Source: Rhizobium sp. BK313 (lineage in GTDB: Bacteria; Pseudomonadota; Alphaproteobacteria; Rhizobiales; Rhizobiaceae). From it: a stretch of DNA of 64,000 bases. A model generated the notes under the pieces. The model was given only the letters and a program-made list of their open reading frames with translations, made no database searches and was not told where the DNA came from. Each line of letters starts with the position of its first letter. Positions within the stretch are counted from its first letter, which is position 1. Positions 48,030-56,552 of the stretch are shown in pieces. Where the stretch lies: assembly GCF_014193655.1 (NCBI RefSeq), contig NZ_JACHZQ010000001.1:1426001-1490000 (forward strand), read 5' to 3'. The position numbers and the translations under genes were made by a program.

Positions 48030-48989
48030 TCAGGAGTCGCCAACGGTCTCGTGATGATCGCCGCCAACAACGGTAATATCCGAAGAGTTGGTGAGCAGGT
48101 TGGCACCCTGGACCACTTCCTGATGGAAGCCGGAATTGGCAATGATAGCGGAAGAATCCGCCGAGGCCGTACCGGTCATGTCATGGCCTACGCTCGGAAC
48201 TCCGTTCCAATTGAAGGTTGGGTCGAGGTCGAGGCCATCGGCATGGGAGTGGCCACCATCGGCTCCGAGGTCGATGCTGGCATCCTCGTTCTGCATCTTG
48301 ATGTCATAGGCCTGATCCTGATCTGCCAGATTGTTGGCCTGAATCAAGCTGAAGCCGTTATCGTTGCCGCCGCCGCCCAGCGCATCATTGAGCACGTCAT
48401 TGACATTGAGGTTGAAGGAAAAATCGTCTCCGAGATTGAATGTCAGATCGCCGCCTGCAACGCCAAGATTACCGACATCATGGACATCCTTGATCGTTCC
48501 GAAGTCGTAGTCGGAATGATAGCTGGAGTCGCTGTAGGCGTAGTTGTCACGGTTGTCGCCGTTATCGTTGGCCTCAGTGCGAACGTCGGTATCGGTGATC
48601 GTCTTGATATCGGTATCGGTCTTGGTAATGGACTTGTAGTCATAATCGTAGCTGTTGTCGCGATTATCGCCATTATCCTTGATGTTGATGTCCGTATCCG
48701 TGTCAGTCTTGGTGATTACCTTGCTGTCGTAATCCCAGTCGTAGCTGTTATCACGATTGTCGCCATTGTTGTCGTTGTCGCGGTTGTCGCCGTTGTCTTT
48801 AACGTCGACATCCGTATCGGTAGTATTGGTATTATTGCTGTTATTGGTATTGGCGACGCCGACAAGACCGGTCGAACCGTCATCCACTTCCGTCGAATTG
48901 ACGGCACTGGTCGCAAGACCATCCGCCAACGCGCCGACCTTCAGGTCGTCATCGGCGCTGATGTTGGCGATATCAAAATCAGGAGACAT
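48030..48989 (-). CDS. Asp/Asn-rich repeat protein (319 aa), probable type I secretion substrate
   Basis: I start at the ATG at 48989 because GGAGGAAATTGAAG precedes it. No signal peptide. Residues about 55-180 are a hydrophilic repeat of the unit DNGDNRDNSYDYDYKS plus ITKTDTD, in which Asp, Asn and Tyr dominate. The C-terminal half is milder (GGDLTFNLGDDFSFNLNVND, LGADGGHSHADGLDLDPTFN, then FHQEVVQGANLLTNSSDITV). The very low pI predicted from Asp content and the absence of cysteine fit proteins exported by type I systems. It is the first gene of the operon and is divergent from the LuxR gene across about 1 kb. Function unknown; secreted matrix or adhesin component is my inference. Confidence 0.75.
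   Translation of the reverse strand: MSPDFDIANISADDDLKVGALADGLATSAVNSTEVDDGSTGLVGVANTNNSNNTNTTDTDVDVKDNGDNRDNDNNGDNRDNSYDWDYDSKVITKTDTDTDINIKDNGDNRDNSYDYDYKSITKTDTDIKTITDTDVRTEANDNGDNRDNYAYSDSSYHSDYDFGTIKDVHDVGNLGVAGGDLTFNLGDDFSFNLNVNDVLNDALGGGGNDNGFSLIQANNLADQDQAYDIKMQNEDASIDLGADGGHSHADGLDLDPTFNWNGVPSVGHDMTGTASADSSAIIANSGFHQEVVQGANLLTNSSDITVVGGDHHETVGDS
48541..48830. repeat. imperfect tandem DNA repeats inside the Asp/Asn-rich gene
   Basis: Three to four blocks of the type TTGTCGCGGTTGTCGCCGTT and TCCGTATCGGT recur with about 95-110 base periodicity, encoding the DNGDNRDNSYD...TKTDTD unit. Copies vary at third positions, so the array has been selected at protein level. Such arrays can change length by recombination. 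Confidence 0.7.
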
Positions 48990-49039
48990 CTTCAATTTCC
49001 TCCAAATGAGGAGGCCGTCTCGGGAAATCCCTCTCATCT

Positions 49040-50045
49040 AAACGGGATTTGCTCGCGGCGGCCCCAACTCTGTTAACGTTGCGGCAGGTGTACGCACTAC
49101 ATGTCTACCGTCAAAACCGGCCTGTTGGTTCAGGACCTGGCCTATTGGGATTTGCGGCTACGCCAAACAAAGGACGCAAATCCGCCTTGGCGCTCAGTTT
49201 AAGCGTCAACGCATTCTGCTCTCGACTGTCTCTAGAAATTTGGGGGGAGGAGGTTGACCGGGAACGCGAAACAAAAGACCGGATTGCCATTTCCCCAAAA
49301 TTCCGCGGTTGGTGCGGAACAGTGGGACTTTGACTGAAAACAACACAAGCTCATAGATACCAATTCGGGCTACCGCTCTGTTTCGGCTTAATAAATCGGA
49401 TTTTTTCGGATTAGCGCATAAGATTTAAAGTGCTGTTGTCACTCGATTTTTTTGGGTTTTATGAGCCATCGACAGCCTTGTCGGCATGGGGGTGCGCATC
49501 GCCCGCTTGTGCAGTCTTAATCCGTCTGACTTAAGCGCTTACCAATTGTCGCGCTGCACCCAAGTAATATATTTCACAAATCTAACTAAGTCTGAAACCG
49601 TTGCAAAAATGGATCATGTCTATGAAATTTCAAAATGTAATAAAAAGTATATCGACGCTTACTATGCTTTGAGCCAGTCTTCGGTTCAGTGACTCGCTCA
49701 GGGCGAAAGTGGCCGATTTCGGTTGGTTTGAGCCTCCGCCAGTTGCAAACAACAGCTACCTCAGGTTGGCCGATTAAACAGAAATGTCCGAAAATGTGCA
49801 AAACTGAGCACTAGTGCGGCCCCCAATTTACCCAAATTCCCACATTCGTGATAATTTTTAACGCTTTTACGGCGAAACTAACCCCTTTGGGCAATTTCCA
49901 ATTACGATCGCATGGATTAATATAGTTTTAGATTAATTAAGAAGACTGCATAAACAGTCCTATCAGGGCACCGTGCTCATAAAAAAAACATTCCGGCAAA
50001 AAGCGGGTTAACAACACATGGCTGCGAGCTTTGGGGGATGCACAA
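49040..50045. other. AT-rich intergenic region between secretion operon and LuxR gene
   Basis: About 1 kb without a supported gene. Open frames in it are short and lack start signals. The sequence becomes AT-rich from about 49360, with stretches such as TTTTTTGGGTTTTATGAG and AATATAGTTTTAGATTAATT. This is typical of a long regulatory region bound by H-NS-like (MucR/Ros) proteins in rhizobia. Promoters of both divergent units should lie here. No RNA gene recognised. Confidence 0.5.
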
Positions 50046-50840
50046 ATGTACATCGCGAGCGTAAGAACAGGGGATGCTGAGGACAATCATAATATCATAA
50101 ACCTGAGAGAGACTATCGTCGTACTGGCGGATGCCGATCTCTTTTCCGAATGCCTGGTACAGACTTTAGGTGCCAGATTTGCGGCATACGACATCGTGAG
50201 CATAACTGACTCGAAGGCGCTTCAGGGTAAACTTCTGGAGGGCGTCAAACTGATCCTGCTATACCATCTTCAATCTGAGGAAATGCAGGATACTTTACAT
50301 GCAATAAGGGCAAACTCGCCCGGAATATCGATCGGGCTGGTGGTCGAGACCATCGATTTGCACGATCCATACGTCGCCAGACTTGTCGAGGGACGGAACA
50401 TACACGGCGTTCTGCCGCTTAATCTCCGCCTTGATGTCTTCATGGCAGCGATCGACTTGCTGATGAAAGGTGGCGAACATTTCCCCTCGGCGCTGCTGCG
50501 CCGGCTCTCTGGGGACGGGCCACATGTGAGTCAGCCGCTCTACCAGACACAGACGCGTTTTGCCAACGGCCATAGACCCTACGAGGACACTATTGCCATG
50601 CGCAACGGCAGCCTGCAGGCACTGACAACGCGCGAGGTCCAAATATTGGATCTCATCTGCAAGGGGACACAGAACAAGATCATAGCGGACCAGCTCAGCC
50701 TGTCCGAGAATACGGTCAAAGTTCACGTCCGCAACATCTACAAGAAAATGAACGTCCGCAATCGAACGGAAGCGGCCTCACGCTTCTTCAACTCGGACAA
50801 CGGGCTGGATCGGGATCCATCACGTCGGTGGCGAAACTGA
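50046..50840 (+). CDS. LuxR-type transcriptional regulator with receiver-like domain
   Basis: The product is 264 aa from the ATG at 50046, with GGGGGA 7 bases upstream; a TTG five codons earlier is possible. Residues about 20-140 have a receiver-like fold (TIVVLADADLFSECLVQTLG, VKLILLYHLQSEEMQDTLHA), but the phosphoacceptor Asp position appears replaced (LILLYHL). Residues about 195-255 are a clear LuxR/GerE HTH: ALTTREVQILDLICKGTQNK, IIADQLSLSENTVKVHVRNI, YKKMNVRNRTEA. It is likely to act without phosphorylation. It is divergent from the type I secretion operon and the obvious candidate to control it. Confidence 0.88.
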   Translation: MYIASVRTGDAEDNHNIINLRETIVVLADADLFSECLVQTLGARFAAYDIVSITDSKALQGKLLEGVKLILLYHLQSEEMQDTLHAIRANSPGISIGLVVETIDLHDPYVARLVEGRNIHGVLPLNLRLDVFMAAIDLLMKGGEHFPSALLRRLSGDGPHVSQPLYQTQTRFANGHRPYEDTIAMRNGSLQALTTREVQILDLICKGTQNKIIADQLSLSENTVKVHVRNIYKKMNVRNRTEAASRFFNSDNGLDRDPSRRWRN

Positions 50841-50864
50841 TCTGCATATAGGAATTTAGAGGAG

Positions 50865-50899
50865 ACGGCCGTTCGCGACAACGTGGGCGGCCGTTTTCT
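50865..50899 (+). terminator. probable terminator of the LuxR gene
   Basis: ACGGCCG at 50865-50871 pairs with CGGCCGT at 50888-50894 around a 16-base loop and is followed by TTTCTG. It lies 25 bases after the stop. The stem is short, so strength is uncertain. Confidence 0.6.
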
Positions 50900-51257
50900 G
50901 TCTCCCGGTTTGGGCCAGATATACTATCGAGCCACATGACTGGAGCTGCACCGTCCCTCCCGTCGTTGCTAACCCAACGCTTAGGCCACTCATGAAAGTG
51001 GACTATGTTCCGTGCACTAAAAGTGCCAATACCCTACCTGGGAAATAGCTATTTAGTATATTTTGCCTAATCATCCATCAAATTTCCGTTGACGTAGCGT
51101 AAAGCTATCTTATCATTGTTGCATCAACGAAGTTAACGTCCGATTCGATACTGTAGAAAATTGGAGATTTGCACGAATTATTACTGCAAATAAATTTGCG
51201 TTACTCTTCTCAATCAACGTATTTTAAGTACAGAATGCAGCTCCATAAGAGCTGCTA
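50900..51257. other. intergenic, AT-rich promoter region
   Basis: No gene or RNA recognised. It contains AT-rich blocks before the glycosyltransferase transcript (for example around 51040-51240) and must hold its promoter. Confidence 0.4.
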
Positions 51258-51281
51258 GTTGAGTAAGGGGAGGGAGGTGTT

Positions 51282-51413
51282 TTGCGTAAATTTGTTCCCG
51301 TGGATGGCTATCCTTACTCCTCAAAAGGGTCGCCATCCGCCCCTCCACATCAGACTGAAATTGCTTTTGTCTGCGGCGGAGCGCCGCCACACTCTCTTTT
51401 GGTCTGGAGGTGA
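51282..51413 (+). CDS. small upstream ORF coupled to the glycosyltransferase gene (43 aa)
   Basis: A GGGGAGGGAGGTG sequence is followed by a TTG at 51282. The frame reads RKFVPVDGYPYSSKGSPSAP, then QTEIAFVCGGAPPHSLLVWR and stops with TGA at 51411-51413. The stop overlaps the end of a GGAGG that would serve a TTG start for the glycosyltransferase at 51418, an arrangement typical of translational coupling. The residue choice looks protein-like. Alternatively it is the true N-terminus of the glycosyltransferase displaced by a frameshift. I do not recognise the peptide. Confidence 0.4.
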   Translation: MRKFVPVDGYPYSSKGSPSAPPHQTEIAFVCGGAPPHSLLVWR

Positions 51414-51417
51414 CGCC

Positions 51418-53055
51418 TTGGGCAAGATCCCCGCTGCTAAAGCTGCAATCGGCATCAACGCCATGCGTCCGCCGTCCAACAAATCAACCGATATTGGTCC
51501 GGCAATGGAGCGGGTGTTCGAGGGCAGGGCGCGCTTTGCCAATCTGATCGGCATCGCCGTTTGGACGGCGACCATGACCTTCTTCTGGCTTTGGTGGCTA
51601 CGCAGCGATCATGTTATCGGCTGGCCATCCTATCTGCTGGTGACGCTGGTCCTTGCCTGGTCCACCGGCCTGCCGGCCTATTTTATCTTCATCGTTCATG
51701 ATGCGCGGCGGATGCCGCAAGGCGGTGGGCCGTTGCCTGCTGGGCGCATCGCCGTGGTCGTCAACAGAGCATCGAGCGAACCTCTTCCTGTCGTGCAAGC
51801 GACGTTGCGGGCAGTGCTAGATCAGGTCGGCTGCGACTTCGACGTCTGGTTGGCCGACGAGAATCCCAGTCTGGATATGATGAAATGGTGCATCGAGCAC
51901 GGCGTCTTCACGTCCATGACGCGCAAGGGCGTCGAGGCCACCGCCCACGATCCTTCACCGCGTTGCAAACAAGCCATTCTCGCTTCTTTCTACGATCGCT
52001 TCGGCTATGAAAAATATGATTTCGTCGTCCAACTCGATGCCGACCACGTACCCGACAAGAGCTTTCTCCGCGAGATGATTCGACCGTTCCGCGATCCCGG
52101 TATCGGCTACGTCTCGGCGCCGGGCATCCGTGACGCCAATGCCACATCGAGCTGGGCGGCGAGGGGCAGGCTTTTCGCCGGAGCCGGCAGTCGCGGCTTG
52201 CTGCAGGCCGGCTACAATAATGGCTGGGCGCCGCTGTGCTTAGGCATGCACTATGCTGTGCGCACGGCGGCTTTGAAGGAGATTGGTGGGCTCGAGCCGG
52301 AACCGACGGAGGGGCATTCGACCACGTTGGCGATGAATGCCGGCGGCTGGGGCGGGGTGCATGCACTAGACGCGATCGCCCACAGTGGTGGTCCGGCGAC
52401 CTTCGTCGATCTCGTGGTGCAGGAATTTGACCGGTCGCGCAGCCGGATTACGACCCTGCTGCGATACTCGCCGATCCATATGTCGAAACTGCCCGGATGG
52501 TTGAAATTCCAGTTTCTATTCTCTCAGCTTTGGTATCCGCTGTTTTCTTTTGGTTTGGCTGTCATCTTCACGCTGCCGATCATAGCGCTCGTGACAGGCC
52601 ACAGTTTTGTCGATGTTACCTACCCGGCTTTCCTGCTGCATTTTTTGCCGATCGTCGGCGCGCTGATCGCGTTGGCTTTCTTTTGGCGCGCGACGGGTAC
52701 ATTCCGGCCCGCGAACGCGAAGATCCTGAGCTGGGAGAGCATGGCGTTTCTGCTCCTGCGCTGGCCCTGGTCGTTGATGGGCTGTGCAGTTGCGATTCGC
52801 GACTATCTCACACATTCTTCAAGCGATTTCCGTGTGACGCCTAGAGAGCTTGCGGCAGCGCAAGTTCTGCCGCTTCGTGTACTTGCGCCCTATATCGTGC
52901 TCAGCCTTCTCTCTGCGCTGGCGATGGTCTTTGCTGTGGATCGGGAAGCTGCCCAAGGCCTCTTTATCTTCGCCGCGATCAACGCGCTGATCTATGGGGC
53001 GCTGATCGTGTTGATCATCGTCCGGCACGCGATGGAAAACACACTTTCCCGTTAG
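51418..53055 (+). CDS. membrane family-2 glycosyltransferase (cellulose-synthase-like)
   Basis: From the TTG at 51418 (GGAGG 7 bases upstream) the product is 545 aa; the frame stays open to 51259. Two membrane helices (LIGIAVWTATMTFFWLWWLR, YLLVTLVLAWSTGLPAYFIF) precede a cytosolic GT-A domain: GRIAVVVNRASSEPLPVVQA, DFVVQLDADHVPDKSFLREM with the DxD, LEPEPTEGHSTTLAMNAGG in place of TED, and VVQEFDRSRSRITTLLRYSP in place of QxxRW. Four to five further helices form the C-terminal channel. It polymerises and exports a beta-linked polysaccharide, by analogy with BcsA and curdlan/hyaluronan-type synthases. There is no PilZ domain in view. It has no other polysaccharide gene beside it. Confidence 0.85.
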   Translation: MGKIPAAKAAIGINAMRPPSNKSTDIGPAMERVFEGRARFANLIGIAVWTATMTFFWLWWLRSDHVIGWPSYLLVTLVLAWSTGLPAYFIFIVHDARRMPQGGGPLPAGRIAVVVNRASSEPLPVVQATLRAVLDQVGCDFDVWLADENPSLDMMKWCIEHGVFTSMTRKGVEATAHDPSPRCKQAILASFYDRFGYEKYDFVVQLDADHVPDKSFLREMIRPFRDPGIGYVSAPGIRDANATSSWAARGRLFAGAGSRGLLQAGYNNGWAPLCLGMHYAVRTAALKEIGGLEPEPTEGHSTTLAMNAGGWGGVHALDAIAHSGGPATFVDLVVQEFDRSRSRITTLLRYSPIHMSKLPGWLKFQFLFSQLWYPLFSFGLAVIFTLPIIALVTGHSFVDVTYPAFLLHFLPIVGALIALAFFWRATGTFRPANAKILSWESMAFLLLRWPWSLMGCAVAIRDYLTHSSSDFRVTPRELAAAQVLPLRVLAPYIVLSLLSALAMVFAVDREAAQGLFIFAAINALIYGALIVLIIVRHAMENTLSR

Positions 53056-53189
53056 TCGCGCTCACCTCACATCCTCGACGCCACTGCGGCATCTTTGCGA
53101 CACCCCCTGCGACATTTTTGACGATCTGCACAACATCGTCCCCTAGCCCCTTGAATCGAGTGGACACTTACTATACGTGACAGCATTAT

Positions 53190-53214
53190 AAGGTTGCTTA
53201 TGAATAGCAGGCTT
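53190..53214. promoter_or_regulatory. candidate MarR operator
   Basis: The imperfect inverted repeat AAGGTTGCT (53190-53198) and AGCAGGCTT (53206-53214) matches at 7 of 9 positions around a 7-base centre. It ends 8 bases before the marR start and overlaps the region where RNA polymerase would clear the promoter. MarR-family proteins commonly bind such sites to repress their own operon. Position and symmetry only. Confidence 0.4.
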
Positions 53215-53222
53215 CTTATATC

Positions 53223-53687
53223 ATGAATGCGACACCCACTCTCGGCTTTCTTCTCCATGACGTTGCACGGCTTCTTCGGAAGAGGTTCGAGCAGCGCGCG
53301 AAGGATATGGGGCTGACACGCTCACAATGGCAAACCCTGGCCTATCTCTCAAACAATGAGGGTATTCATCAGGCTGGCCTTGCCGAGATGTTGGAAATCG
53401 AACCGATCACGCTAGTGCGCATTCTCGACAAGCTGGCCGAACGTGGCCTGGTCGAGCGGCGTCAGCACCCGAGTGATCGCAGAAGCTGGCTACTGTACAT
53501 GCGCGAGGAAGCCCGGCCGTTGCTGGAAACCATGCGCAGTCTAGGCGACCAAACCCGCAAAGAGGCGCTGGATGGGGTCTCTTCCGAAGATCACGAGCGC
53601 CTTTATCAGTTGCTTATCCTTATGAAATCGAACCTAGTCCAGGCCTGCCGCGCGACGGTGGGCGACAAAGAGACAAATCATGGCTGA
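53223..53687 (+). CDS. MarR-family transcriptional regulator
   Basis: The product is 154 aa. The winged HTH is clear: MGLTRSQWQTLAYLSNNEGI, HQAGLAEMLEIEPITLVRIL, DKLAERGLVERRQHPSDRRS (wing with the conserved Asp-Arg-Arg). It probably represses the emrA-emrB genes that follow and is released by a toxic ligand. Its stop lies 8 bases inside the emrA start, so the three genes are one operon. Confidence 0.92.
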   Translation: MNATPTLGFLLHDVARLLRKRFEQRAKDMGLTRSQWQTLAYLSNNEGIHQAGLAEMLEIEPITLVRILDKLAERGLVERRQHPSDRRSWLLYMREEARPLLETMRSLGDQTRKEALDGVSSEDHERLYQLLILMKSNLVQACRATVGDKETNHG

Positions 53688-54918
53688 CGCATCCTCTTCG
53701 CTTCGCGTACCCGCAAACGCAAATTCCGCTGACGAACATACCGCAATCGAACAGAACCAAGCAGCCGTTGCAGAGGCGCCGTCTTCCAATCCGACGCCGG
53801 CTCCCGCTGCAGCAGGCGTTGCGACAACCGTTGCCGCCCCGGAAAAGCCGCGTAAGCGTCGCAGCCCGACGCGGCCGATCCTCTTTGCATTGCTGCCGGT
53901 GGCACTTGTTGTCGGGGGCTACTACTACGTCACCGGCGGACAGATCATGTCCACCGACAACGCTTATATTCAGGCCGATATGGTCGGCGTTTCGACCGAC
54001 GTTTCCGGCACGGTGATTTCCGTCGACGTGCATGAAAACGAAGTGGTGAAGAAGGGGCAGGTGCTCTTCCGCCTCAAGCCCGATTCGTTCCGCATCGCGC
54101 TGGAAGGCGCGCAGGCACAGCTCGGCGCTGCCCGCAACCAGATCCTGAACTTGCAGGCGAGCTACAAGCAGGCGCTCGCCGAAATCGCACAGGCACAGGC
54201 CGACATCCCGTATTTCCAAACCGAATATGACCGCCAGCAGGACCTGATCAACAGCTCTGTCGCCTCCAAGGCTGCGTATGACGAAGCCAAGCACAATCTC
54301 GATGCTGCCCAGCAGAAGGTCTCCGTCGCCCAGGCCCAGGCGGCAACTACCCTTGCTCAGCTCGGCAGCAATGCGGACCAGCCGGTCGAGCAGAACCCGC
54401 TCTACCTGCAGGCCAAGGCCGCTGTCGACAACGCACAGCGTGAACTCGACGACACCGTCGTGCGCGCACCCTTCGATGGCATCACTACCAACGTTCCGTC
54501 GCTTCAGGTTGGCGCTTATCTGACGGCCGCACAGCAGGGTTTCTCGCTGGTTTCCACCACCAACATGTGGATCAACGCCAGCCCGAAGGAAACCGAGCTG
54601 ACTTATGTCCGGCCCGGCCAGAAGGTTTCAATTTCGGTCGATGCTTATCCGGGCGTTACCTGGAAGGGCACCGTCGCCAGCATCTCACCGGCCTCGGGCG
54701 CGAGCTTCTCGCTGCTGCCGGCGCAGAACACCACTGGTAACTGGGTCAAGGTCGTGCAGCGCATTCCAATGATCATCAGCATCGACGACACGCAGGGCAA
54801 GCCGCCGCTGCGCGTCGGCATGAGCGTCGTCGCCGATGTCGATACCGGTCATGCCCGCGGTCTGCCCGACGCGATCGCAGGTGTGCTGGGCAAATCCCAC
54901 GGTCAGGACAATGAGTAA
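53680..54918 (+). CDS. emrA: EmrA-type membrane fusion protein
   Basis: The product is 412 aa. A 60-residue Ala/Pro-rich cytoplasmic start leads to one membrane helix (PTRPILFALLPVALVVGGYY). The periplasmic part has the two lipoyl halves (TDVSGTVISVDVHENEVVKK and VVRAPFDGITTNVPSLQVGA), a helical hairpin between them (about 140-260), and a beta-barrel (PGQKVSISVDAYPGVTWKGT). It connects EmrB to an outer-membrane channel. It overlaps marR at its start and emrB at its end, each by 8 bases. Confidence 0.93.
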   Translation: MADASSSLRVPANANSADEHTAIEQNQAAVAEAPSSNPTPAPAAAGVATTVAAPEKPRKRRSPTRPILFALLPVALVVGGYYYVTGGQIMSTDNAYIQADMVGVSTDVSGTVISVDVHENEVVKKGQVLFRLKPDSFRIALEGAQAQLGAARNQILNLQASYKQALAEIAQAQADIPYFQTEYDRQQDLINSSVASKAAYDEAKHNLDAAQQKVSVAQAQAATTLAQLGSNADQPVEQNPLYLQAKAAVDNAQRELDDTVVRAPFDGITTNVPSLQVGAYLTAAQQGFSLVSTTNMWINASPKETELTYVRPGQKVSISVDAYPGVTWKGTVASISPASGASFSLLPAQNTTGNWVKVVQRIPMIISIDDTQGKPPLRVGMSVVADVDTGHARGLPDAIAGVLGKSHGQDNE

Positions 54919-56455
54919 CGCTGCCGCAGTTTCACCCTCCGGCCCGATCGCCAATCGCGGCGCCATCACCGCCTGCGTGATCCTGGCCGTCATCATGCAG
55001 GCGCTGGACACCACCATCGCCAACGTCGCTCTGCCCCATATCCAGGGCGACGTTTCGGCCAGCGCCGACCAGATCAACTGGGTTCTGACATCCTATATCG
55101 TCGCCGCTGCGATCATGACGCCACCGTCCGGTTTCCTGTCGGCAAAGTTCGGCCGCAAGCGGGTGTTGCTGGTTGCGATCGCCGGCTTCGTCGTCGCCTC
55201 CGTTCTCTGCGGTCTGGCACAGTCGCTGAACCAGATTGTCGGGTTCCGCCTGTTGCAGGGGCTGTTCGGCGCCGCACTCGTGCCGCTGTCGCAGGGCATT
55301 CTTCTCGATATCTACAATGTCGAGGAGCGGGGCAAGGCCATGGCGCTGTTCGGCGTCTCGGTCATGGTCGGCCCGGTGCTCGGACCTGTCATCGGCGGCT
55401 GGCTGACGGATAACATGACCTGGCGATGGGTGTTCTACATCAACGTGCCGATCGGCGCGCTCGCCTTCGCCGGCATCGTCATCTATGTCACGGAAACCAA
55501 GCTCGACGCGCTTGCCAAACTCGATGTCTTTGGCTTCAGCATGCTGTCGATCGCCATAGCCGCCCTCCAGCTTTTCCTCGACCGGGGCGAACAGCTCGAC
55601 TGGTTCTATTCGGGCGAAATCATCATCGAGGCTCTGGTCTGCGTCGCCGCCTTCTATCTCTTCCTGGTGCACACATTCACGGCGGAACGCAGTTTCGTAA
55701 ATCCGCGCTTGTTCCTGGACCAGAATTTCGCTGTCAGCATGCTGTTCATCTTCATTGTCGGCGTCACCTATCTGGCCTCGCTGGCGCTGATGACGCCCTA
55801 TCTGCAGACGCTGATGGGCTATCCGGTCGTCACCGCAGGCATTGTCATGGGTCCGCGCGGTCTCGGCACGATGGTGTGCATGTTCATTGTCGGGCGGCTG
55901 ATCGGCAAGGTGGATACGCGCTGGCTGCTCTTCCTTGGCCTCGCCTTGACCGCCTGGGCGATGTACGACATGACCGGATGGACGCCCGATGTCTCGCAAT
56001 GGACGCTGGTTTCAGTCGGCTTCGTCCAGGGGGCAGGCCTCGGCTTCCTCTTCGTGCCGCTGACGACGATCGCCTTTGCAACGCTGCCGGCGCATATGCG
56101 CGGTGAGGGAACCGGCCTCTACAACCTTTCGCGCAACATCGGCTCGAGCGTCGGCATCTCCGTCGTCTCGGCGCTGATCACCGAGAACACCCAGGTCAAT
56201 CACTCGACAATCGCCGCCTATGTAACGCCGTTCAACCATGCTTTCGATGCGACGGTCGCTCAGGCTGTCAGCCCTGTCACGATGGCAGGTCGCGCCGCGC
56301 TCGACGGCATGATCACCACGCAGGCGACGATCATCGCCTATATGGACGATTTCAAATTGCTGATGCTGATGTCGATCTTCGCCATGCCGTTGCTTGTGCT
56401 GCTGCGCAAGCCCAAGGCCCCGCCGGCTGTCGATCACAGCATTGCAATGGAATAG
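54911..56455 (+). CDS. emrB: EmrB/QacA-type MFS drug exporter (DHA2)
   Basis: The product is 514 aa from ATG at 54911 with about 14 membrane helices. DHA2 motifs: AVIMQALDTTIANVALPHIQ (D1-type), FGRKRVLLVAIAGFVVASVL (motif A), QGLFGAALVPLSQGILLDIY (motif B), FGVSVMVGPVLGPVIGGWLT (motif C). It exports hydrophobic toxic compounds, driven by the proton gradient, with EmrA. The end reads LVLLRKPKAPPAVDHSIAME. A good terminator follows 37 bases on. Confidence 0.94.
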   Translation: MSNAAAVSPSGPIANRGAITACVILAVIMQALDTTIANVALPHIQGDVSASADQINWVLTSYIVAAAIMTPPSGFLSAKFGRKRVLLVAIAGFVVASVLCGLAQSLNQIVGFRLLQGLFGAALVPLSQGILLDIYNVEERGKAMALFGVSVMVGPVLGPVIGGWLTDNMTWRWVFYINVPIGALAFAGIVIYVTETKLDALAKLDVFGFSMLSIAIAALQLFLDRGEQLDWFYSGEIIIEALVCVAAFYLFLVHTFTAERSFVNPRLFLDQNFAVSMLFIFIVGVTYLASLALMTPYLQTLMGYPVVTAGIVMGPRGLGTMVCMFIVGRLIGKVDTRWLLFLGLALTAWAMYDMTGWTPDVSQWTLVSVGFVQGAGLGFLFVPLTTIAFATLPAHMRGEGTGLYNLSRNIGSSVGISVVSALITENTQVNHSTIAAYVTPFNHAFDATVAQAVSPVTMAGRAALDGMITTQATIIAYMDDFKLLMLMSIFAMPLLVLLRKPKAPPAVDHSIAME

Positions 56456-56491
56456 CCGCGTAGTCTTTCCAGTTTCACTACGCGGTCGCAT

Positions 56492-56522
56492 GACCGCCGG
56501 GCACCACCCCGGCGGTCTTTTT
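56492..56522 (+). terminator. intrinsic terminator of marR-emrA-emrB
   Basis: GACCGCCGGG (56492-56501) pairs with CCCGGCGGTC (56508-56517) over a 6-base loop, followed by TTTTT. Classical Rho-independent structure. Confidence 0.92.
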
Positions 56523-56552
56523 CTTTTCGGCTACGCCGAGCATTGGCACAGA

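Noticed and set aside
47367..49076. 569-codon plus-strand open frame with Ile/Val-rich stretches
   Set aside because: Antisense to the two repeat proteins of the secretion operon. The apparent hydrophobic repeats mirror the Asp/Asn repeats of the real gene.
49486..49692. 68-codon open frame in the AT-rich region
   Set aside because: No ribosome binding site, unusual codon use and no recognisable pattern.
54932..55999. 355-codon minus-strand open frame opposite emrB
   Set aside because: His/Asp/Arg-rich composition typical of antisense translation of a membrane protein gene.
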